NCBI RefSeq assembly: GCF_022179545.1
Contig: NZ_AP025518.1
Coordinates: 5,146,001 to 5,210,000 of the forward strand
Direction of reading: 5' to 3'
DNA: 64,000 bases
Source of the DNA: Mycolicibacterium fortuitum subsp. fortuitum
Lineage (GTDB): Bacteria; Actinomycetota; Actinomycetes; Mycobacteriales; Mycobacteriaceae
Shown here: piece by piece, positions 43,603-52,597 of the stretch
Layout of the letters: each line of letters opens with the position of its first letter
Position numbering within the stretch: the first letter of the stretch is position 1
The notes under the pieces: model-generated
Databases searched by the model: none
The model's input: the letters and a program-made list of their open reading frames with translations, nothing else
What the model was told of the DNA's origin: nothing
Position numbers and translations under genes: made by a program

Positions 43603-44550
43603 ATGCGCGCCATCGTTCAAGACGAATGGGACGGACCAGACTCGGTGCGCCTGGTCGACGCACCGGAACCTCGCCCAGCGCCCACCGAGGTGAAGGTTCG
43701 GGTCCATGCCGCCGGGGTCAACCCCGTCGACTACTACACCAGCCGCGGGCTGGCCTATAACCGGGTCCTCGACCTGCCGTTCAGCCACGGCTGGGATGTG
43801 GCAGGAGTCGTCGAAGAGGTCGGGTACGGCGTCAGCCGGTTCCACGTCGGCGATCGCGTCTTCGGGATGCCCTGGTTTCCGCGAGAGGCGGGCGGTTATG
43901 CCGAGTTCGTCACCGCACCGTCTCGCCACTTCGCCACCATCCCAACCAGACTCAGCTTCGTCGAGGCGGCGGCGCTGCCGCTGGCAGGGCTTACGGCGTG
44001 GCAGATGCTCGTCGACGTGGCCCGGTTGGCGTCCGGCCAACGTGTGCTGGTGTCGGCTGCCGCCGGCGGCGTGGGACACCTCGCGGTGCAGATCGCCAAG
44101 GCCCGCGGCGCGTATGTCATCGGCACCGCACGCACCGCCAAACACGACTTCGTCCGTGGGCTGGGTGCTGACGAGGTGGTGGACTACACCACAACTGTTG
44201 TCCACGAGGCCGTCCGCGATGTCGACGCGGTGATCCAGATGTTCGGCGGCGCCGCGGGATGTGACGCTCTGTACTGTCTGCGCGCCGGCGGCGTACTGGT
44301 GAGCGCCCAGGCCGCCTGGACGCCAGGCCTGTTCGACCGGGCGCGCGAGTTGAACGTCCACGCATACGACTATCTGGTGGAACCAGACGCAGCAGGTTTG
44401 CAGTCCATCGCCGAGCTCGCCGCGGACGGCCGATTACGGGTTCACCTTGCCGCCCAATATCCGTTATCCGAAGCGGCGCAGGCCCTCAAGGTGATCGGCG
44501 ACAGCCGCACCACCGGCAAGATCGTTCTCACGGTCGAGCACCACCATTGA
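43603..44550 (+). CDS. NADPH:quinone oxidoreductase-like (zinc-free MDR) protein
   Basis: A 315-residue medium-chain dehydrogenase. The N-terminal catalytic domain has GVNPVDYY and DLPFSHGWDVAGVVEEVG; the Rossmann loop is SAAAGGVGHLAVQIAK. The Cys/His zinc ligands are absent, so it is quinone-oxidoreductase-like, reducing a quinone or enone with NADPH. GGAG lies 9 nt before the ATG, and it begins 15 nt after the SnoaL-like gene in what looks like an operon. The substrate is not known. Confidence 0.88.
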   Translation: MRAIVQDEWDGPDSVRLVDAPEPRPAPTEVKVRVHAAGVNPVDYYTSRGLAYNRVLDLPFSHGWDVAGVVEEVGYGVSRFHVGDRVFGMPWFPREAGGYAEFVTAPSRHFATIPTRLSFVEAAALPLAGLTAWQMLVDVARLASGQRVLVSAAAGGVGHLAVQIAKARGAYVIGTARTAKHDFVRGLGADEVVDYTTTVVHEAVRDVDAVIQMFGGAAGCDALYCLRAGGVLVSAQAAWTPGLFDRARELNVHAYDYLVEPDAAGLQSIAELAADGRLRVHLAAQYPLSEAAQALKVIGDSRTTGKIVLTVEHHH

Positions 44551-44738
44551 GCCGAAGCGACGCCATCGGCCGGTGGCGACATCGGGATCGGCGCAGGTCA
44601 GCCCAGGTGTGTCGGCCAGCCGGTAATTGCCAGTGACAGCACACGGTGCAGCGTGTCTGTCGGATCATCGGCTGCAGCTCTACCGTTTCCTGTGCGGACG
44701 TTATCTGCCGTGCGGTGACCCCCGGAAAGGCCGGAATC

Positions 44739-45182
44739 ATGGCCGATGATCAGAACAAGGCGATTTCCCGACGCGTATGGGAGGTATTTGCCTCCGGTGA
44801 CCTCAGTGAACTGGATGATCTCGTCGCTCCAGGTGCCGCCTATCACGACACCCAGGATCCGTTCGGTGATCAGCGCGGCCCCGATCATATGAGGAGCCTC
44901 ATCGAGATGTATCGGAAGTCGTTCTCCAACATGAAGTTCGACATCAAGATGCAGATCGCCGAGGGTGACTACGTGTGCACCCTGCTGGAGGCTCAGGGAG
45001 ACAACACCGGCGAGCTCATGGGCCAGCCGGCTACGGGCAAGCACGCCCGAATCAACCTGACCGACACCACGCGGATCGAGGACGGCAAGATCGCCGAGAA
45101 CTGGGTCACCTGGGACACCCTCGGCATGCTGCAGCAGCTCGGCCTGATCCCCGCAGGGGCGCAACAAAAGGCGCCCGCCTGA
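44739..45182 (+). CDS. SnoaL-like ester cyclase
   Basis: A 147-residue single-domain SnoaL-like protein (ISRRVWEVFASGDLSELDDLVAPGAAYHDTQDP, an NTF2-like cone; GELMGQPATGKHARI; IEDGKIAENWVTWDTLGML). GGAAAGG lies about 8 nt before the ATG at 44739; the frame stays open to 44646 but that part is not conserved in type. The Asp/His set suits ester-cyclase or dehydratase chemistry but is unproven. A strong hairpin follows its stop. Confidence 0.86.
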   Translation: MADDQNKAISRRVWEVFASGDLSELDDLVAPGAAYHDTQDPFGDQRGPDHMRSLIEMYRKSFSNMKFDIKMQIAEGDYVCTLLEAQGDNTGELMGQPATGKHARINLTDTTRIEDGKIAENWVTWDTLGMLQQLGLIPAGAQQKAPA

Positions 45183-45197
45183 GCTGATTGCAGTAAG

Positions 45198-45225
45198 GGT
45201 CCAGGGCCGGCCGCGGCCCTGGACC
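45198..45225. terminator. Bidirectional terminator between SnoaL-like gene and hsaA
   Basis: A perfect 12-bp GC-rich stem (GGTCCAGGGCCG and its complement) with a 4-nt loop between convergent genes. No T tract; it is typical of mycobacterial hairpin terminators. Confidence 0.75.
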
Positions 45226-45245
45226 TCCGCAGCACTGCGTGCCCG

Positions 45246-46448
45246 TCAGACCATCGTGTCGGCCGGGGGCAGGCCGAACTCGTTGTTGCCGAAGATCAGG
45301 TAGGCACGCTCGGGATCATTGGCCGCGTGCACCCGGCCGGCATGCGCGTCACGCCAGAACCGCTGCACCGGAGCATCATTGGACAACGCAGTGGCACCCG
45401 AAGCCTCGAACAGCCGATCGATCGAGGCGATCGCACGACCGGTGGCACGCACCTGATCACGACGAGCCCGGGCCCGCAGCTCAAACGGGATCTCCTCACC
45501 GGCAACCAGCAGCGCATACTCGTCGGCAACATTGCCCGACAGCTGACGCCAGGCAGCGTCGATGTCACTGGCCGCCTCAGCGATGCGGATCTTGGCGAAC
45601 GGATCGTCCTTGGCCTTCTCCCCGGCGAACGCCGCACGCACCCGCTTACCCTGATGCTCGACGTGCGCGTCGTAGGCGCCGTAGGCCATGCCCACGATCG
45701 GCGCCGAGATGGTGGTGGGATGGATGGTGCCCCACGGCATCTTGTACACCGGGGCGGTGTTGGTCTCATACCCACCAGCGGTGCCGTCGTTCATCGCCTT
45801 GTAGGACAAGAAGCGGTGCTTGGGCACGAACACGTCCTTGACCACCACGGTGTTGCTGCCGGTACCGCGCAGACCGACCACGTTCCACACGTCGTCGATC
45901 TGGTACTCGGTACGCGGAATCAGGAAACTACCGAAATCGACCGGGCGACCGTCCTTGATCACCGGCCCACCGAGGAAGGCCCACGTGGCGTGCGCAGACC
46001 CTGACGACCACTTCCACTCACCGCTGACCAGATAGCCTCCCTCGACGAGCTTTCCGATGCCCATCGGTGTGTAAGACGAACAGATGCGTGCAGCCGGATC
46101 GTCCCCCCAGACCTCTTCCTGGGCCCGCTGGTCGAACAGCGCCAGATGCCAGTTGTGCACACCGATGATGCCGGCCACCCAACCAGTCGAACCACACGCA
46201 CTGGCCAACCGCCGGACCGCCTCGTAGAACACCGTCGGATCACACTGCAAACCACCCCACTGCTCCGGCTGCAGCAACTTGAAGAAACCGACGTCCTCCA
46301 ACGCCTTCACGTTCGCATCGGGCAGCCGACGCAAGTCCTCGGTCTCCTGAGCGCGCTCACGCAGCGTCGGCAGCAATTCATCGATGCCGGCCAGAACTGA
46401 GTGGGTGTCGCAAAAGACCTGGGTATCGATCTGTTGAACTGAAGTCAC
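45246..46448 (-). CDS. hsaA: 3-HSA 4-hydroxylase oxygenase component HsaA-like
   Basis: A 400-residue flavin-dependent monooxygenase of acyl-CoA-dehydrogenase fold. Sequence blocks GFFKLLQPEQWGGLQCDPT, GSTGWVAGIIGVHNWHLALFDQ and FEASGATALSNDAPVQRFWRD match HsaA, which hydroxylates 3-HSA in cholesterol ring degradation. GTG at 46448 with GGAAGG 8 nt upstream is used; the frame to 46532 is an unlikely extension. The FMN reductase HsaB is not adjacent, nor are other hsa or kst genes except kshA next door. It may be a second HsaA for another steroid. Confidence 0.9.
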   Translation of the reverse strand: MTSVQQIDTQVFCDTHSVLAGIDELLPTLRERAQETEDLRRLPDANVKALEDVGFFKLLQPEQWGGLQCDPTVFYEAVRRLASACGSTGWVAGIIGVHNWHLALFDQRAQEEVWGDDPAARICSSYTPMGIGKLVEGGYLVSGEWKWSSGSAHATWAFLGGPVIKDGRPVDFGSFLIPRTEYQIDDVWNVVGLRGTGSNTVVVKDVFVPKHRFLSYKAMNDGTAGGYETNTAPVYKMPWGTIHPTTISAPIVGMAYGAYDAHVEHQGKRVRAAFAGEKAKDDPFAKIRIAEAASDIDAAWRQLSGNVADEYALLVAGEEIPFELRARARRDQVRATGRAIASIDRLFEASGATALSNDAPVQRFWRDAHAGRVHAANDPERAYLIFGNNEFGLPPADTMV

Positions 46449-46569
46449 TGAGCTACCTTCCCAACGCCGGGTGTGGCAAGAGCGAGTCCGCCACCAAGGC
46501 GGTCCGATCTTCTCGAATTCGTTGACATACAAGTGTTTATTCGGTGCACTGGGATATCGACCCGCACCG

Positions 46570-47733
46570 CTAACCGGAGGCCGGCGCTGCCGCCGCGCCG
46601 CGCTGCCGAAGATTTTCGGCGACCTCGCTGCGCCAGTATTCGTTGGCGGCGGTGGTATCGACTTCGTACTCGAACCGATCGGTCATCTCCGGTGTGACGT
46701 CGGCGGCATCGACGTAGAACTGCTCGTACCATCGCCGGAGTTGATAGACCGGGCCGTCTTCCTCGACCAACAGTGGATTGTCGATACGGGTCTTGTTCTT
46801 CCATATCTCGACGTCCTGCAGAAACCCGCTGCTGACCCCTTCGGTGAACGCGTGCAGCAGCCTGTCCGTCGCCTCTTCGGACAGGCCTTGGGGCCGACGA
46901 ACCATGATGCCCCATTGCAGCACAAAGGATTCCGGCGTCACCGGGTAGTGGCAGTTTACCAGGATCGCTTCGACTTCGTAGCCGCTGTAGCTGTTGTGCA
47001 GCCGGTTGATCATGAAGGACGGCCCGAAGTAGGACGCCTCGGAATCGAGTACCTGTTCGCCTGCGTAGTGCGAACCACCCAGGTGGACATCCGGCCTGCC
47101 GATCGTCCGCAGATATTGGGAAGCGACCTGGCCTTCGAACACGTTCTTGAAGTATGTCGGGAACCCAAAATGGATGTAGTAGAAGTGCGCCATGTCGACG
47201 ATGTTGTCGACGATCTCTCGACAGTTTGACCCGATGAGTTCACTGCGCCAGGACCATTCCGTCCAACCCGGGTCACGAACCTCCGGAATGTCGGGGATGT
47301 CGAGATGCGGTGACGGCACACTGCCCTCGGGGTCGTGCCAGACGAACAGGAGCCCCGAACGGACACTTGTTCTCCAGACACGTGTACGGGCAAGGCGTGG
47401 AGCGCGTTTCGCGTAGGGCACCTGCGCGCAGCGGCCGTTACCCGCCCACCTCCAGTCGTGGAAGGGACACGCGACGGCGTCGCCTTTGACCTTGCCTTGA
47501 GAGAGATCACCGCCGAGATGGCGACAGTACGCATCGAGAACGTGCACCGAGCCGTGACTGTCGGCGAAGACGACCAGCTTCGTTCCGAAGGCGGTGATCG
47601 AATGCGGCTGTCCGTCCACGAAATCGGAGACCAGTCCCAGGCAATGCCAGCCCCGGGCGAACCGCGTCGGCAGCTGCCCGACGTCGATCTCACGCACCGA
47701 GGCGCGAGTGGAGTCGTTGTTCAAACCCGCCAT
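46570..47733 (-). CDS. kshA: 3-ketosteroid 9-alpha-hydroxylase oxygenase KshA-like
   Basis: A 387-residue Rieske oxygenase. The [2Fe-2S] ligands are CRHLGGDLS and CPFHDW (Cys-X-His ... Cys-X2-His). The catalytic iron site has DNIVDMAHFYYIH. It matches KshA, which, with the reductase KshB, opens ring B of 3-ketosteroids. It lies 121 bp from hsaA on the same strand. A KstR-type palindrome lies 22 nt upstream, so it is probably part of the cholesterol regulon or a duplicate of it. kshB is absent nearby. Confidence 0.9.
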   Translation of the reverse strand: MAGLNNDSTRASVREIDVGQLPTRFARGWHCLGLVSDFVDGQPHSITAFGTKLVVFADSHGSVHVLDAYCRHLGGDLSQGKVKGDAVACPFHDWRWAGNGRCAQVPYAKRAPRLARTRVWRTSVRSGLLFVWHDPEGSVPSPHLDIPDIPEVRDPGWTEWSWRSELIGSNCREIVDNIVDMAHFYYIHFGFPTYFKNVFEGQVASQYLRTIGRPDVHLGGSHYAGEQVLDSEASYFGPSFMINRLHNSYSGYEVEAILVNCHYPVTPESFVLQWGIMVRRPQGLSEEATDRLLHAFTEGVSSGFLQDVEIWKNKTRIDNPLLVEEDGPVYQLRRWYEQFYVDAADVTPEMTDRFEYEVDTTAANEYWRSEVAENLRQRGAAAAPASG

Positions 47734-47755
47734 CTGCCACCAGCTCCCATAAAAC

Positions 47756-47769
47756 TAGAACACGTTCCT
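47756..47769. promoter_or_regulatory. KstR-type operator
   Basis: TAGAACACGTTCCT, or AGGAACGTGTTCTA on the other strand, fits TnnAACnnGTTnnA with one mismatch. It lies 22 nt upstream of the kshA-like start. KstR represses cholesterol-degradation genes in actinobacteria. Confidence 0.7.
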
Positions 47770-48146
47770 ACGGTTCACTGGATCGCAACGCTAAGCGTGG
47801 AGGGACTGAGCCAATAGGGACTAAGGGCCCTAGTTGAGACGCACCCGCACCACAGATATGGAGACGACGCGGAAACCTCCCGAGATCCTGGAGCCCGATT
47901 GAGGGAACCTCGCGGTCGACGGATACTCCACAATAGTTTGCTGAGCGAGGCCTGTGCCCGCCGCTACAACCGAGGATTCAGCTGCGCGCCGCAACCACCG
48001 CCGCCGGAGTGCCGAGCCTCGATGGATGGTCACCGGAATCCGCCGGACTCGTGCTGTCTGAGCAAATTTGCCATCGGGGAAATAAGTGTTGCTACAGTGT
48101 GCAAGCATTTGTCAGCCAGGTCACATATCGAAGGCGGCGCGCTTTG
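47770..48146. other. Intergenic region between kshA and the PE-PPE gene
   Basis: 377 bases with no convincing gene; the frames present are short and lack an RBS. It must hold the promoter of the PE-PPE-type gene. Possible hexamers TTGCCA (48069) and TACAGT (48093) have poor spacing and are not claimed. No strong repeats were seen. Confidence 0.5.
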
Positions 48147-50201
48147 ATGTCACAGCCCACCTCTCCCCGTCTGCCCAAGGCCAAAGCCGCTGCCACCGCG
48201 GCTGCCGTCGTCGCCACCACGGCTGCGCTGACCGCAGGCGTGGCGTCGTCCGCACCGGAAGCGCTCGCGGCACACAACCGCAGCGTGCAAGCAGAGGTTG
48301 AGCTGACGGCAGCATCAAACCCCGATGTGGGCAAGATTCCTGACATCGTCGGGATCTACGGCGTCGGCCCGATCTTCTGGACCGCCCAACTCTTGGGGAT
48401 CACGCCGGAGAACGTGATCAGGACAGCCGGAGGACTGACCGGCAACACCGCGCTCGCCGAGACCGTCATCGGGTTGCTGGATCTGCTCGACGCCATCTCC
48501 CCCATCGAGGCCGGCGTCAAGGGCCCGCTGCCCGACGACGTGTACAACGCCGTGAACGGCCTGGACTACACCTTCACCGGGCTTTCCAAGATGTTCGGGC
48601 TCGGCGATAACAATGCGTTCATCAACTGGATCGCCAAACACGCACCCGTCCTGAATCAGCGGCGCGACATCATCCTGTCGGAGAGTTTGGGCGGGCTCAC
48701 CACGTCGTTGGCCTACCGCGACATGATCAAAGCGGTGCAGTCCGATGACCCAGAATGGGGCGTTGGCGTGACGGGACAGTGGCTGATCTTCGTCAACAAC
48801 GTCAGCCGACCCGGTGGCGGATTGTTTGCTCTCGCAACACCTCTCACCAACCTCTTCGGGCTGAACCTCACCACGCCCGACGCCGGTAGCTACACCAACG
48901 ACGACCAGACCAAGGTCCTCAACACCTCGATCCTCGACATCACCTGGGCCTACAACCCGCTGTCGGATGTGCCCACCACCCTGAACCCGCTGGCCTGGGC
49001 CAACTCGGCCGCCGCCGGAGTGTTCCTCACCTACCTGCTGCCAGACGAGGGCAACAACATCGGCAACCATGTGCTGCCGAGGCTGATCACCGGTATCGGT
49101 GACGGCGTGAAGGTGATGATCGACCCGACCGGCGGCCAAGGTCTGCAGATGATCCCGGTCCTCGGCGACTTGCTGAAGCTGTTCAACGTGAATGTGCTCG
49201 ACTTCCCCGGCAACGCCACCTACATCACTTACGACTCCGGCAATCTCCCACTGCTCGAGCCGTTCCGGATGGCGCCGCATCTGCTCAACCTCGTTCCGGG
49301 CGTTGACATCCCGACCCCGTTGACCGACAGCATCGAGCCTGCGCTGCGCAAGCTGGTGAACATGGGCTACCAGGACGTCGACCCCAACACCCTGGAGCGC
49401 ACGTTCAACGAGGCCGGCGAGCAGGCGTACTTCTGGCACTCCCCGCTCACTCCTACGCAACAGCTGGCCGCCAACCAGATCGTGTTCGATGCGTTGATCG
49501 ACGGCATTCAGGACAACGCGCTGAACCCCGATGCCTGGGTGGCGAAACTGCCGGGTGCGAACCTCGAGCCGATCGTGAAGAACGCCGTGTCGGTGGCAGT
49601 CGCGAAGGCCCTTTCTGACGCCTTGGAGGCCGTGCAGAAGGGTGCCGACCCGATGTTCGATGCCGTCGAGAAGGGCCTGGCTCCCGTCACCCATGCCCTC
49701 GATGACATGAATGCTCAGATGGAAACCGCCATCGACAACATGCTGAAGGTGAACGGCTCCACTGCCAACAAGAAGGCGGGCAGCCAGTCGATCAACTCGC
49801 TGCCGTCGGCAGGCACGCAGTTGAAGACGTTGAGCGTCGAAGCGTCCGACACCGACACCGGCGCCAAGCCCACACCGATCAAGGACGCGCTCAACGACCT
49901 TGGTCTGGAGCAGGATTCGTCGACGGACACCGCGGTGTCCAAGAGCGTTACGAAACTCTCGGAGTCGGCCAAGACCAAGGCCAAGGCCCGTCACGCCACC
50001 GACGCGAACAATCCGCTGAAGAAATCGGTGAAGGAAACCGTGGCCAAGGTGCGTCAGGCCGCCGAGGACACCGCCGACAAGGTGGAGAAGGCCGGCAAGG
50101 ACACTGCGAAGAAGCTCGACAAGACAGCGGACGGCGCGAAGGCGAAGGTCAAGGAGTCGAAGAAGCCGGCCAAGAAGGCCCCGAAGCACGCCGCAGCGTA
50201 G
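48147..50201 (+). CDS. Exported PE-PPE-domain protein with histone-H1-like tail
   Basis: A 684-residue protein. Residues about 1-42 form a signal-like stretch (AAAVVATTAALTAGVASSAPEALAA). The central 60-470 is a PE-PPE-type (DUF) hydrolase-like domain: NVSRPGGGLFALATPLT, ITYDSGNLPLLEPF and IEPALRKLVNMGY are family landmarks. The nucleophile elbow reads LSESLGG (Ser180), where GxSxG is usual. From about 600 the tail is Lys/Ala-rich with repeated AKK/KPAKKAP-like units, as in histone H1 or HupB tails. The ATG at 48147 is used because it precedes the signal-like stretch. It lacks a PE or PPE N-terminal domain. Its role is unknown; a lipid or cell-wall esterase is plausible. Confidence 0.8.
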   Translation: MSQPTSPRLPKAKAAATAAAVVATTAALTAGVASSAPEALAAHNRSVQAEVELTAASNPDVGKIPDIVGIYGVGPIFWTAQLLGITPENVIRTAGGLTGNTALAETVIGLLDLLDAISPIEAGVKGPLPDDVYNAVNGLDYTFTGLSKMFGLGDNNAFINWIAKHAPVLNQRRDIILSESLGGLTTSLAYRDMIKAVQSDDPEWGVGVTGQWLIFVNNVSRPGGGLFALATPLTNLFGLNLTTPDAGSYTNDDQTKVLNTSILDITWAYNPLSDVPTTLNPLAWANSAAAGVFLTYLLPDEGNNIGNHVLPRLITGIGDGVKVMIDPTGGQGLQMIPVLGDLLKLFNVNVLDFPGNATYITYDSGNLPLLEPFRMAPHLLNLVPGVDIPTPLTDSIEPALRKLVNMGYQDVDPNTLERTFNEAGEQAYFWHSPLTPTQQLAANQIVFDALIDGIQDNALNPDAWVAKLPGANLEPIVKNAVSVAVAKALSDALEAVQKGADPMFDAVEKGLAPVTHALDDMNAQMETAIDNMLKVNGSTANKKAGSQSINSLPSAGTQLKTLSVEASDTDTGAKPTPIKDALNDLGLEQDSSTDTAVSKSVTKLSESAKTKAKARHATDANNPLKKSVKETVAKVRQAAEDTADKVEKAGKDTAKKLDKTADGAKAKVKESKKPAKKAPKHAAA

Positions 50202-50257
50202 GACGCGCCCGCCGTAACCGCTGACAGCTCCGGTGACGCGTCGGTAGCGTGGCCAAC

Positions 50258-51019
50258 ATGCCATGCACTGTGCTCGTCACCGGGGCAAGCGGCACGCTCG
50301 GCCACCATGTGGTGCCCGAGGCGACGGAAGCCGGCCATCAGGTGCGCGCATTGAGCCGTCGGGAGCGGGTCGGATATACCGGGGTGCACTGGCATCAGGC
50401 CGACCTGCTCTCGCCCGAGGGGTTGGATGCCGCACTCGACGGCGTAGACGCCGTTATCCATTGCGCCACGCAAGCCGCGGGCAGTAAGGACGTCCGGGCG
50501 GCGCGGAACCTGATCGAGGCGGTGCGGCGCAAGGGCGTGGGGCACCTCATCTACGTCTCGATCGTGGGGATCGACGACATTCCGCTGCCCTATTACAAGA
50601 CCAAGCTGCGGGTGGAGCAGGCTCTCGAGATGTCTGGGGTGGGGCACACGATCCTGCGCGCCACCCAGTTCCACGAGCTAATAGAAAAGACGTTCTCGAC
50701 ACAGCGATTTTCACCCCTGCTGTGGACGCTGCGCGGCGTCCGATTTCAGCCGATCGACACCCGGGATGTGGCCGCCCGGCTGGTCTCCCTGATCGATTCC
50801 GAACCTGCGGGGCGGGCGGCCGACATCGGCGGGCCCAGCGTCCACAGTCACTCAGAATTGGGACAGATGTATCTGTCAGCACACAACAGCGTGCGTCGCG
50901 TGGCCAGTTTCACGCTTCCCGGGCGGATCGTCGCCGGTTACAGGTCGGGGGCCAACCTGACCCCGGAAAATGCAGTCGACGGCGTTTCGTTCCAGGACTA
51001 TCTGGGTGGCGGCGGATAG
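50258..51019 (+). CDS. Atypical SDR/NmrA-like NAD(P)-binding protein
   Basis: A 253-residue protein starting MPCTVLVTGASGTLGHHVVPE, whose TGASGTLGHHV loop is the Rossmann cofactor site of atypical SDRs. YKTKLRVEQALEMSGVGHTILRAT carries the YxxxK-like pair. The family includes redox sensors, sugar epimerases and ubiquinone-biosynthesis-related proteins. A GTG 3 codons upstream is an alternative start. Function cannot be refined. Confidence 0.85.
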   Translation: MPCTVLVTGASGTLGHHVVPEATEAGHQVRALSRRERVGYTGVHWHQADLLSPEGLDAALDGVDAVIHCATQAAGSKDVRAARNLIEAVRRKGVGHLIYVSIVGIDDIPLPYYKTKLRVEQALEMSGVGHTILRATQFHELIEKTFSTQRFSPLLWTLRGVRFQPIDTRDVAARLVSLIDSEPAGRAADIGGPSVHSHSELGQMYLSAHNSVRRVASFTLPGRIVAGYRSGANLTPENAVDGVSFQDYLGGGG

Positions 51020-51116
51020 CTCAGCGGCCTCGATCGGTGACCATTGGCACTACCCCGGCGACACAGTTTGGCTACTGGCCTTGCATGTCACAGCGATCGT
51101 CGTAGGCTCGACAGCG

Positions 51117-51698
51117 ATGAGCACTTCAGCGCCGCAGGACAGGTCGATGCGGGCTGCCGACACCGACCGTATCCAGGTGGCGCAGCTGCTCACCGATGCT
51201 GCCGCCGCGGGCCGGCTGCCGATGTCCGAATATGAGGACCGGCTAGCAAAGGCTTACGCGGCCGAGACCTACGATGATCTGGCCCGCCTCAGCCGCGACC
51301 TTCCCGGCGCGGTGAACTGTTCGGCGAGCCACTGTCGCCCCGCCCCCTCGACGCTGCTGCTGGCGATAATGAGTGGGTTCGAGCGCCGCGGCCGGTGGAA
51401 CGTGCCGAAGAAGCTGACGACGTTCGCACTCTTCGGCGGCGGAGTGGTCGATCTGCGCTACGCCGACTTCACCGCACCCGATGTCGACGTCCATACCTAT
51501 TCGATCTTCGGCGGGCAGACCATCCTGGTGCCGCCCGAGGTGAATGTCGATGTCGACGGCGTCGGCGTGATGGGGAACTTCGATCAGAGCGTCGACGGGG
51601 ACGGCACCTCCGGCGCTCCGCGTGTGCACATCCGCGGCTTCTCGCTGTGGGGCAGCGTCAGCGTCAAGCGTAAGAAGCGCCGTAACCAGATCGACTAG
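51117..51698 (+). CDS. DUF1707 and LiaF-like protein
   Basis: A 193-residue protein. Residues about 10-65 are a DUF1707 domain (SMRAADTDRIQVAQLLTDAAAAGRLPMSEYEDRLAKAYAAETYDDL region), and residues about 95-190 form a LiaF-like beta-helix (LFGGGVVDLRYADF, YSIFGGQTILVPPEVNVDVDGVGVMG). DUF1707 proteins are common in actinobacteria and probably respond to envelope stress. No membrane segment. A terminator follows 56 nt after the stop. Confidence 0.88.
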   Translation: MSTSAPQDRSMRAADTDRIQVAQLLTDAAAAGRLPMSEYEDRLAKAYAAETYDDLARLSRDLPGAVNCSASHCRPAPSTLLLAIMSGFERRGRWNVPKKLTTFALFGGGVVDLRYADFTAPDVDVHTYSIFGGQTILVPPEVNVDVDGVGVMGNFDQSVDGDGTSGAPRVHIRGFSLWGSVSVKRKKRRNQID

Positions 51699-51754
51699 AG
51701 CTCGGCCGCCGCTGCTGCGATCGCACCACCGATCGCCGGCGGTCACCTACGCAA

Positions 51755-51782
51755 AACGGGCGGGCCCGAAGGCCCGCCCGTT
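51755..51782. terminator. Hairpin terminator
   Basis: A 12-bp perfect stem (AACGGGCGGGCC and its complement) with loop cgaa, between the DUF1707 gene and the convergent secreted-protein gene. Confidence 0.85.
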
Positions 51783-51796
51783 CTGATGTCGAACGG

Positions 51797-52348
51797 TCAG
51801 TGGTTGCAGCTTGCGGCGGCCACACAGGTCAGCGACTTGTTCGAGTTGGAAGGTTTGGCGCTCGACACCTTGGCGGTGGGCCCGTCCCCGGCGATGGCCT
51901 TGGGCAGCGTGCCCGGCAGGTCCTTCTCGTCCGGGAGGATCTTGTTGCCCAGGTACTGATTCGAGTACTTCTGCGTCTGGTTGTAGTAGTACTTGCCGGC
52001 GTTGACGTTCAGCTCGCCTTGAATCACACCGTTGGTGCCCTTGCTGGGATCGGCGTAGTTCGCGGTGCCGAAGTTGGTGTGGTACACCTCGCCCAACGGG
52101 CTGTCGTCGAGCGTCTTGTTGACGCCGGGCGTCTGGTTGAACACCTTGTCGCCGACGGCCTGCGCCGCGCGGACGCCCGGGGCGGGGTTGTCGAAGGCTG
52201 GTCTGCCCACCGCGTTGCCTGATGCGCTGGTGTCAGCGGATGCCAGCCCCGTCGGCAAGGCCACCGCCAACGCGCCGCCCGCGATGACGCCCCCAACCAA
52301 TGTCCGCGTCCGCACCGAACGCTCGGACATTTTCCGATGCTTTGCCAT
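51797..52348 (-). CDS. Exported hypothetical protein
   Basis: A 183-residue protein with a Sec-type signal peptide (RTRTLVGGVIAGGALAVALPTGLASA, cleavage near 38). The mature part is polar and Asn/Lys-rich (GKYYYNQTQKYSNQYLG near the middle) and ends VAAASCNH with a C-terminal Cys pair (TCVAAASC). No family is recognised. The start at 52348 fits the signal peptide; an upstream frame to 52468 does not. The length and composition suggest a small cell-surface or secreted protein. Confidence 0.75.
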   Translation of the reverse strand: MAKHRKMSERSVRTRTLVGGVIAGGALAVALPTGLASADTSASGNAVGRPAFDNPAPGVRAAQAVGDKVFNQTPGVNKTLDDSPLGEVYHTNFGTANYADPSKGTNGVIQGELNVNAGKYYYNQTQKYSNQYLGNKILPDEKDLPGTLPKAIAGDGPTAKVSSAKPSNSNKSLTCVAAASCNH

Positions 52349-52542
52349 GCCTGTAACCTCTCGTGAGTGGCGTTGCGCCACAGCTGAATTGGACCTATCC
52401 GGCCGACATTGCCGCTGGCCCGCCAGCGAACCTAAGGCACCGCGAGCGCGGGCGATAGGTAGTGGCAAAGTTGTTCATTTGCTGTTCGGCACATGCTCAT
52501 GAGAATTCACAGCTCGTCCACAGGAGTCGTCGAGATACGTGA

Positions 52543-52585
52543 AAACGCAACGGCCCCCTCCGTTTTGGAGGGGGCCGTTGCGTTT
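52543..52585. terminator. Strong bidirectional terminator
   Basis: A perfect 19-bp stem with a 5-nt loop (gtttt), just after the stop of the 52598-54229 gene. T-rich flanks on both sides. Confidence 0.92.
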
Positions 52586-52597
52586 GGAGAACAGGCG

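Noticed and set aside
46449..46569. A KstR site in front of hsaA
   Set aside because: The nearest match (ACAAGTGTTT) lacks the AACnnGTT core, so only the box before kshA is claimed.
48315..50264. A 649-codon open frame on the minus strand opposite the PE-PPE gene
   Set aside because: It is a GC-driven shadow of the plus-strand gene. Its composition is His/Arg/Val-rich with no family motif, no RBS, and the plus strand carries clear PE-PPE motifs.
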